From FEN-1297 sp963843605 (GTDB taxonomy: Bacteria; Bacteroidota; Ignavibacteria; Ignavibacteriales; Ignavibacteriaceae), in contig CAWJLA010000005.1 of assembly GCA_963843605.1 (NCBI GenBank), positions 186,001 to 250,000 of the forward strand: a DNA stretch of 64,000 nt. The letters run 5' to 3'. The notes below the pieces were generated by a model. The model did no database searches. It saw only the letters and a program-made list of their open reading frames with translations, and had not been told where the DNA came from. Both the position numbers and the translations under genes were made by a program. Below are positions 60,753-64,000 of the stretch, piece after piece (the first letter of the stretch is position 1; each line of letters begins with the position of its first letter).

Positions 60753-63725
60753 ATGCGTGAAGTAGTTATGAAGAAAAAAACAATTCCTAAACTATCACTC
60801 GTAAAAAAGAAGAAAGATACCATTGATAAGTCGCGCTTAAGTGACTCATTTTATGTAGTTGGCATTGGTGCGTCTGCAGGCGGCTTAGATGCCCTAGAAA
60901 GATTTTTCAGCAATATGCCGGAAAATTCCGGCATGGCTTTTATTGTTGTAACACACTTAGATCCCGATCACATTAGTATTATGCCTGAACTAATCCAGAA
61001 ATCAACTAATATGAAATTATTCCAGGCAGAAGACGGAATGGTAATTGAGCCTAATCATGTTTATGTTGTACCGCCTAACCGCGATCTAGCTATACTTCAC
61101 GGAATCATACAGCTGATAGAACCCCCTGAGGCTCACGGATTCCGGCTTCCGATTGATTTTTTCTTAAAATCACTTTCGGCTGATTTAGGCGAAAAAGCTA
61201 TTTGCATAATACTATCCGGTATGGCCTCCGACGGAACTTCGGGGTTGAAAGCTGTTAAAAGTGAATTAGGAATGGTAATGGTTCAGGATCCCAAGTCCGC
61301 AAAATTCGACGGTATGCCGACCAGCGCCATCAGAACAGGCCTAGCCGATTATATTCTTCCACCCGAAGAAATGCCGGTTCAACTAATCAAATATTCAACT
61401 TCAAAAGTTAAAGGTATTTTATTTAACAAAGAAATTACCGAAGGAAAAATCCCGGATTCGTTTCAAAAAATTTTCATACTCCTCAGAACCCGTACAGGTC
61501 ACGATTTTTCGCTTTACAAGCAAAATACTATTTACCGGCGTGTAGAAAGAAGAATGAATGTTTCTCAACTGGATACTCTGCCGAATTATATCCGGCTGCT
61601 GCAGGAAAATCCCGCAGAAATTGAGAACTTGTTTAAAGAGCTTTTAATTGGAGTTACAAATTTTTTCAGAGACCCCGAATCTTTCGAGAAATTGAAAAAA
61701 CTATTATTAGAACTAATAAGAAGTAAACCGGATAACGGTCAGGTAAGAATTTGGGTGCCCGGATGCTCTACCGGAGAAGAAGCATATTCCATTGCAATTC
61801 TATTAAAAGAATGCATGAATGAAGCGAAAAAACATCTCAACGTGCAGATATTTGCAACTGATATTGATAATGAATCCATTGAAAAGGCACGCGTTGGTTT
61901 GTTTTCGGGAATTGAATCCGACGTGGATAAAGAACGTTTGAATCTTTTCTTTACTTCAGAGGGAAATCTTTTTCATGTTCGTAAAGAAATCAGAGAAATG
62001 CTGGTCTTTGCACCGCAAAGTGTTATCAAAGATCCTCCGTTTACCAAACTAGATCTAATCTCATGCCGCAATCTTTTAATTTATTTTAATACCGAATTGC
62101 AGAAAAAAATAATCCCGCTGTTCCATTATAGTCTTTTACCCAACGGAACACTTTTTCTAGGCTCGTCTGAAACTATCGGCGGATTTGTGGATTTGTTTTC
62201 AATGCTTGATAAAAAATGGAAAATTTACAAAAGAAAAGATTCAATGTTCTCGGCACAGCCTTTTATAGAGTTCCCGGCATCGCGGTCAAGCGGAAAAACC
62301 TATGATGCGGTTGTAAACAAGGACGAAGTAAAAGATATTTCCCGGTTGGCGGAAAAGGTTATCCTGCAAAACTATTCTTCAAATTGTGTTATAATAACCG
62401 GGAACGGAAATATACTTTATATCCATGGGAGAACCGGCAAATATCTTGAGCTTAGGAACGGTGAAGCGAAGATGAGCATTTTTGAAATGGCTCGCGAAGG
62501 ATTGCAGCAAGAACTCCCAGCACTAATCAGAAAGGTTTTATCGCGAAAGAAAGGATCAGTTGTAGAAGGTATAAAAGTAAAATCCAACGGCAGAGTCCAG
62601 TTAATAAATATTACGGTTAAACCTATCAATGAACCGGCTGAACTGCAGGGTTCTATGTTGATTATTTTTGACGATGTAAAAACGGGGAAAAGTGTACCGG
62701 TTTCTAAAATAAACCATCATGATAAGAAATCCGAAAAAATTATAAAAGGACTTGAGCACGAATTAAAATCTGTTAAAGAAAATTTACGCTCAACTATTGA
62801 AGAATTGGAAACTTCCAACGAGGAGCTTAAATCGACCAACGAAGAAATGCAGTCGACCAACGAAGAGATGCAGAGTTCTAATGAAGAACTTGAAACTTCC
62901 AAAGAAGAACTGCAATCGCTAAACGAAGAATTAATTACTGTAAATACCGAGCTTCAAAATAAGAATGATGAATTATCGATTATTAATGATGATATGAAAA
63001 ATCTGCTGGACAGCATTGAAATACCTACCATCTTTCTTGATAATAGTTTAGTTATTAAAAGATTTACACAGCACGCATCAAAAGTTATTAACCTGATCTC
63101 CTCCGATATCGGCAGACCGATAAATCATATTGTTACAAATCTTAAATATGAAAGATTTATTGAAGATGCCAAGGAAGTTTTAGGAACTCTTATTCGTAAA
63201 GAAATTGAATTACAAACCAACGATGGTATCTGGTATCAAATGCGGATATTACCTTACCGGACAAAAAACAATCTTATCGACGGAGTTGTAATTACGTTTT
63301 CGGAAATTAACAATATAAAAACAGCTTTCGAGGAGATCAATAAGTTGAACAAGGATGTTCAGCATGCGCGTGAGTATGCCAATAATATTATTGATACAGT
63401 AAGAGAGTCACTCATTATTCTGGATGAAGATCTGAAGGTTCTTTCGGCTAACCGCTCTTTTTATAAAATGTTTAATACCGTCAGCGAAAATACCGTAGGC
63501 ATGTTTATATATGAACTTGAAAATAAAAATTGGGATATACCTGAATTGCGGGAGCTTCTTGAGCAGATTATTCCCAAACGTAATTTTTTCGAGAATTATG
63601 AAATAGCATATAATTTTTCAAAGGTAGGCAAAAAAAAATTATTGTTAAATGCGCGTCAAATGTTTCAAGGGAAGAAGAAAACCAAACTCATTCTTCTTGC
63701 CATCCAGTATCAAGAAATAAAATAA
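60753..63725 (+). CDS. CheB-CheR fusion with coiled coil and PAS domains
   Basis: 990-aa hybrid chemotaxis-type regulator. CheB methylesterase at about 30-215 with catalytic set VGIGASAGGLDALE (Ser), VVTHLDPDHISIMP (His) and ILSGMASDGTSGLKA (Asp). CheR at about 240-500 (HDFSLYKQNTIYRRVERRMN, SAM site VPGCSTGEEAYSIAILLKE, PPFTKLDLISCRNLLIYFN). A PAS-like part (about 540-650), a long coiled coil built from NEEL/NEEM heptads (about 665-765), a PAS_10-like and a last PAS domain. No CheA, MCP or kinase core here; these fusions usually act with the PAS kinase encoded next. Start may be Met 6 (60768). Confidence 0.9.
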   Translation: MREVVMKKKTIPKLSLVKKKKDTIDKSRLSDSFYVVGIGASAGGLDALERFFSNMPENSGMAFIVVTHLDPDHISIMPELIQKSTNMKLFQAEDGMVIEPNHVYVVPPNRDLAILHGIIQLIEPPEAHGFRLPIDFFLKSLSADLGEKAICIILSGMASDGTSGLKAVKSELGMVMVQDPKSAKFDGMPTSAIRTGLADYILPPEEMPVQLIKYSTSKVKGILFNKEITEGKIPDSFQKIFILLRTRTGHDFSLYKQNTIYRRVERRMNVSQLDTLPNYIRLLQENPAEIENLFKELLIGVTNFFRDPESFEKLKKLLLELIRSKPDNGQVRIWVPGCSTGEEAYSIAILLKECMNEAKKHLNVQIFATDIDNESIEKARVGLFSGIESDVDKERLNLFFTSEGNLFHVRKEIREMLVFAPQSVIKDPPFTKLDLISCRNLLIYFNTELQKKIIPLFHYSLLPNGTLFLGSSETIGGFVDLFSMLDKKWKIYKRKDSMFSAQPFIEFPASRSSGKTYDAVVNKDEVKDISRLAEKVILQNYSSNCVIITGNGNILYIHGRTGKYLELRNGEAKMSIFEMAREGLQQELPALIRKVLSRKKGSVVEGIKVKSNGRVQLINITVKPINEPAELQGSMLIIFDDVKTGKSVPVSKINHHDKKSEKIIKGLEHELKSVKENLRSTIEELETSNEELKSTNEEMQSTNEEMQSSNEELETSKEELQSLNEELITVNTELQNKNDELSIINDDMKNLLDSIEIPTIFLDNSLVIKRFTQHASKVINLISSDIGRPINHIVTNLKYERFIEDAKEVLGTLIRKEIELQTNDGIWYQMRILPYRTKNNLIDGVVITFSEINNIKTAFEEINKLNKDVQHAREYANNIIDTVRESLIILDEDLKVLSANRSFYKMFNTVSENTVGMFIYELENKNWDIPELRELLEQIIPKRNFFENYEIAYNFSKVGKKKLLLNARQMFQGKKKTKLILLAIQYQEIK

Positions 63726-63739
63726 AAGGATAAAATAAT

Positions 63740-64000
63740 ATGGGGCGTATAAAAAAAGCACCGGAGAAGATCTCAAAAATAACAGCAACGAGAAAGTCCG
63801 ACATTAAATCTAAAAAATCCGTTGTTGAAAATGTTGAGGATTTCAAAAAGCTTGTACATTTGCTCCAGGTTCATCAGATCGAACTGGAACATCAAAACGA
63901 AGAGCTTAGAATTACACAGGAAGAGCTGGAAGTATCCAGAAATAAATATGTAAATCTTTTTGATTTTTCTCCCATTCCGTATTTCACTCTGGACCTCAAC
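63740..64000 (+). CDS. PAS sensor protein, 3' end outside window
   Basis: First 87 codons of a PAS-containing protein, 14 bp after the CheB-CheR gene. Basic N-terminus (KKAPEKISKITATRKSDIKS), helix LVHLLQVHQIELEHQNEELR, ITQEELEVSRNKYVNLFDFS, then the PAS beginning SPIPYFTLDLN. This LQVHQIELExQNEEL start is typical of PAS sensor kinases paired with CheB-CheR fusions. The rest is not in the window. Confidence 0.8.
   Translation, partial: MGRIKKAPEKISKITATRKSDIKSKKSVVENVEDFKKLVHLLQVHQIELEHQNEELRITQEELEVSRNKYVNLFDFSPIPYFTLDLN

Noticed and set aside
1..64000. tRNA, rRNA or replication origin
   Set aside because: No cloverleaf-like tRNA ends, rRNA segments or clustered DnaA-type boxes were noticed by eye; a covariance-model scan would be needed to exclude tRNAs fully.

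Overview
The window looks like chromosomal DNA of a low-GC Gram-negative bacterium. The Mla lipid-transport operon and many lipobox proteins imply an outer membrane. Low G+C, giant multi-PAS kinases, numerous small stress proteins and the gene mix suggest the Bacteroidota/Ignavibacteriota (FCB) side; this placement is inference, since there is no rRNA, tRNA or ribosomal gene here. No CRISPR array or intact insertion sequence was seen.

Layout: (1) 1-6.9 kb: the end of a zinc alcohol dehydrogenase, a lipoprotein, a small lmo0937-type membrane protein, an AI-2E-type transporter, a LysE exporter and mlaE-mlaF-mlaD. (2) 7-17.2 kb, mostly minus strand: a signalling graveyard with a decayed histidine kinase plus LytTR response regulator, one intact 1267-aa receiver/multi-PAS kinase, a second giant sensor kinase broken by about five frameshifts, and an IS256-type transposase remnant. 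(3) 17.6-34.8 kb, plus strand and richer in G+C: a carbohydrate and energy island (phosphoglucomutase, glycogen phosphorylase, HAD phosphatase, acetate kinase, phosphoketolase, class I aldolase) with a band-7 protein, amino-acid permease, PRC-barrel proteins, YihY and a ribosome-hibernation factor. Together these could turn glycogen into acetyl phosphate and ATP under stress. (4) 34.8-43.5 kb: small stress proteins (lmo0937, YtxH, CsbD, baeRF, Met-rich, SHOCT, DUF302) leading to DUF4396 and a CopB-type copper ATPase. (5) 43.5-51.3 kb: SpoIIAA-like protein, proton-pumping P-type ATPase, UspA, MtfA-like and M50 peptidases, soluble transhydrogenase. (6) 51.5-56.4 kb, minus strand: a decayed toxin-antitoxin pair and a decayed type IIG restriction-modification gene. 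(7) 56.5-64 kb: MscS, bacterioferritin, small envelope proteins, a CheB-CheR-PAS fusion and the start of a PAS sensor gene.

The most interesting signal is not a gene. A roughly 65-bp promoter-like element occurs ten times, always on the plus strand, in intergenic gaps and ahead of a plus-strand gene or gene remnant. It has two boxes, CTTTTTCAT and CGATTGAAT, whose first bases are exactly 18 nt apart in all ten copies. In six copies a YATANC hexamer resembling a -10 box follows at one fixed distance. The elements precede lmo0937-type proteins, YtxH, CsbD, a Met-rich protein, two related small membrane proteins, the Mla operon, a broken ORF and the bacterioferritin region. I infer a dedicated stress regulon with its own activator or sigma factor.

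Decay is widespread among signalling, defence and mobile genes, while metabolic genes are intact. That argues for real gene erosion rather than uniform sequencing error, although single-base homopolymer differences in two of the broken genes should be checked against reads.
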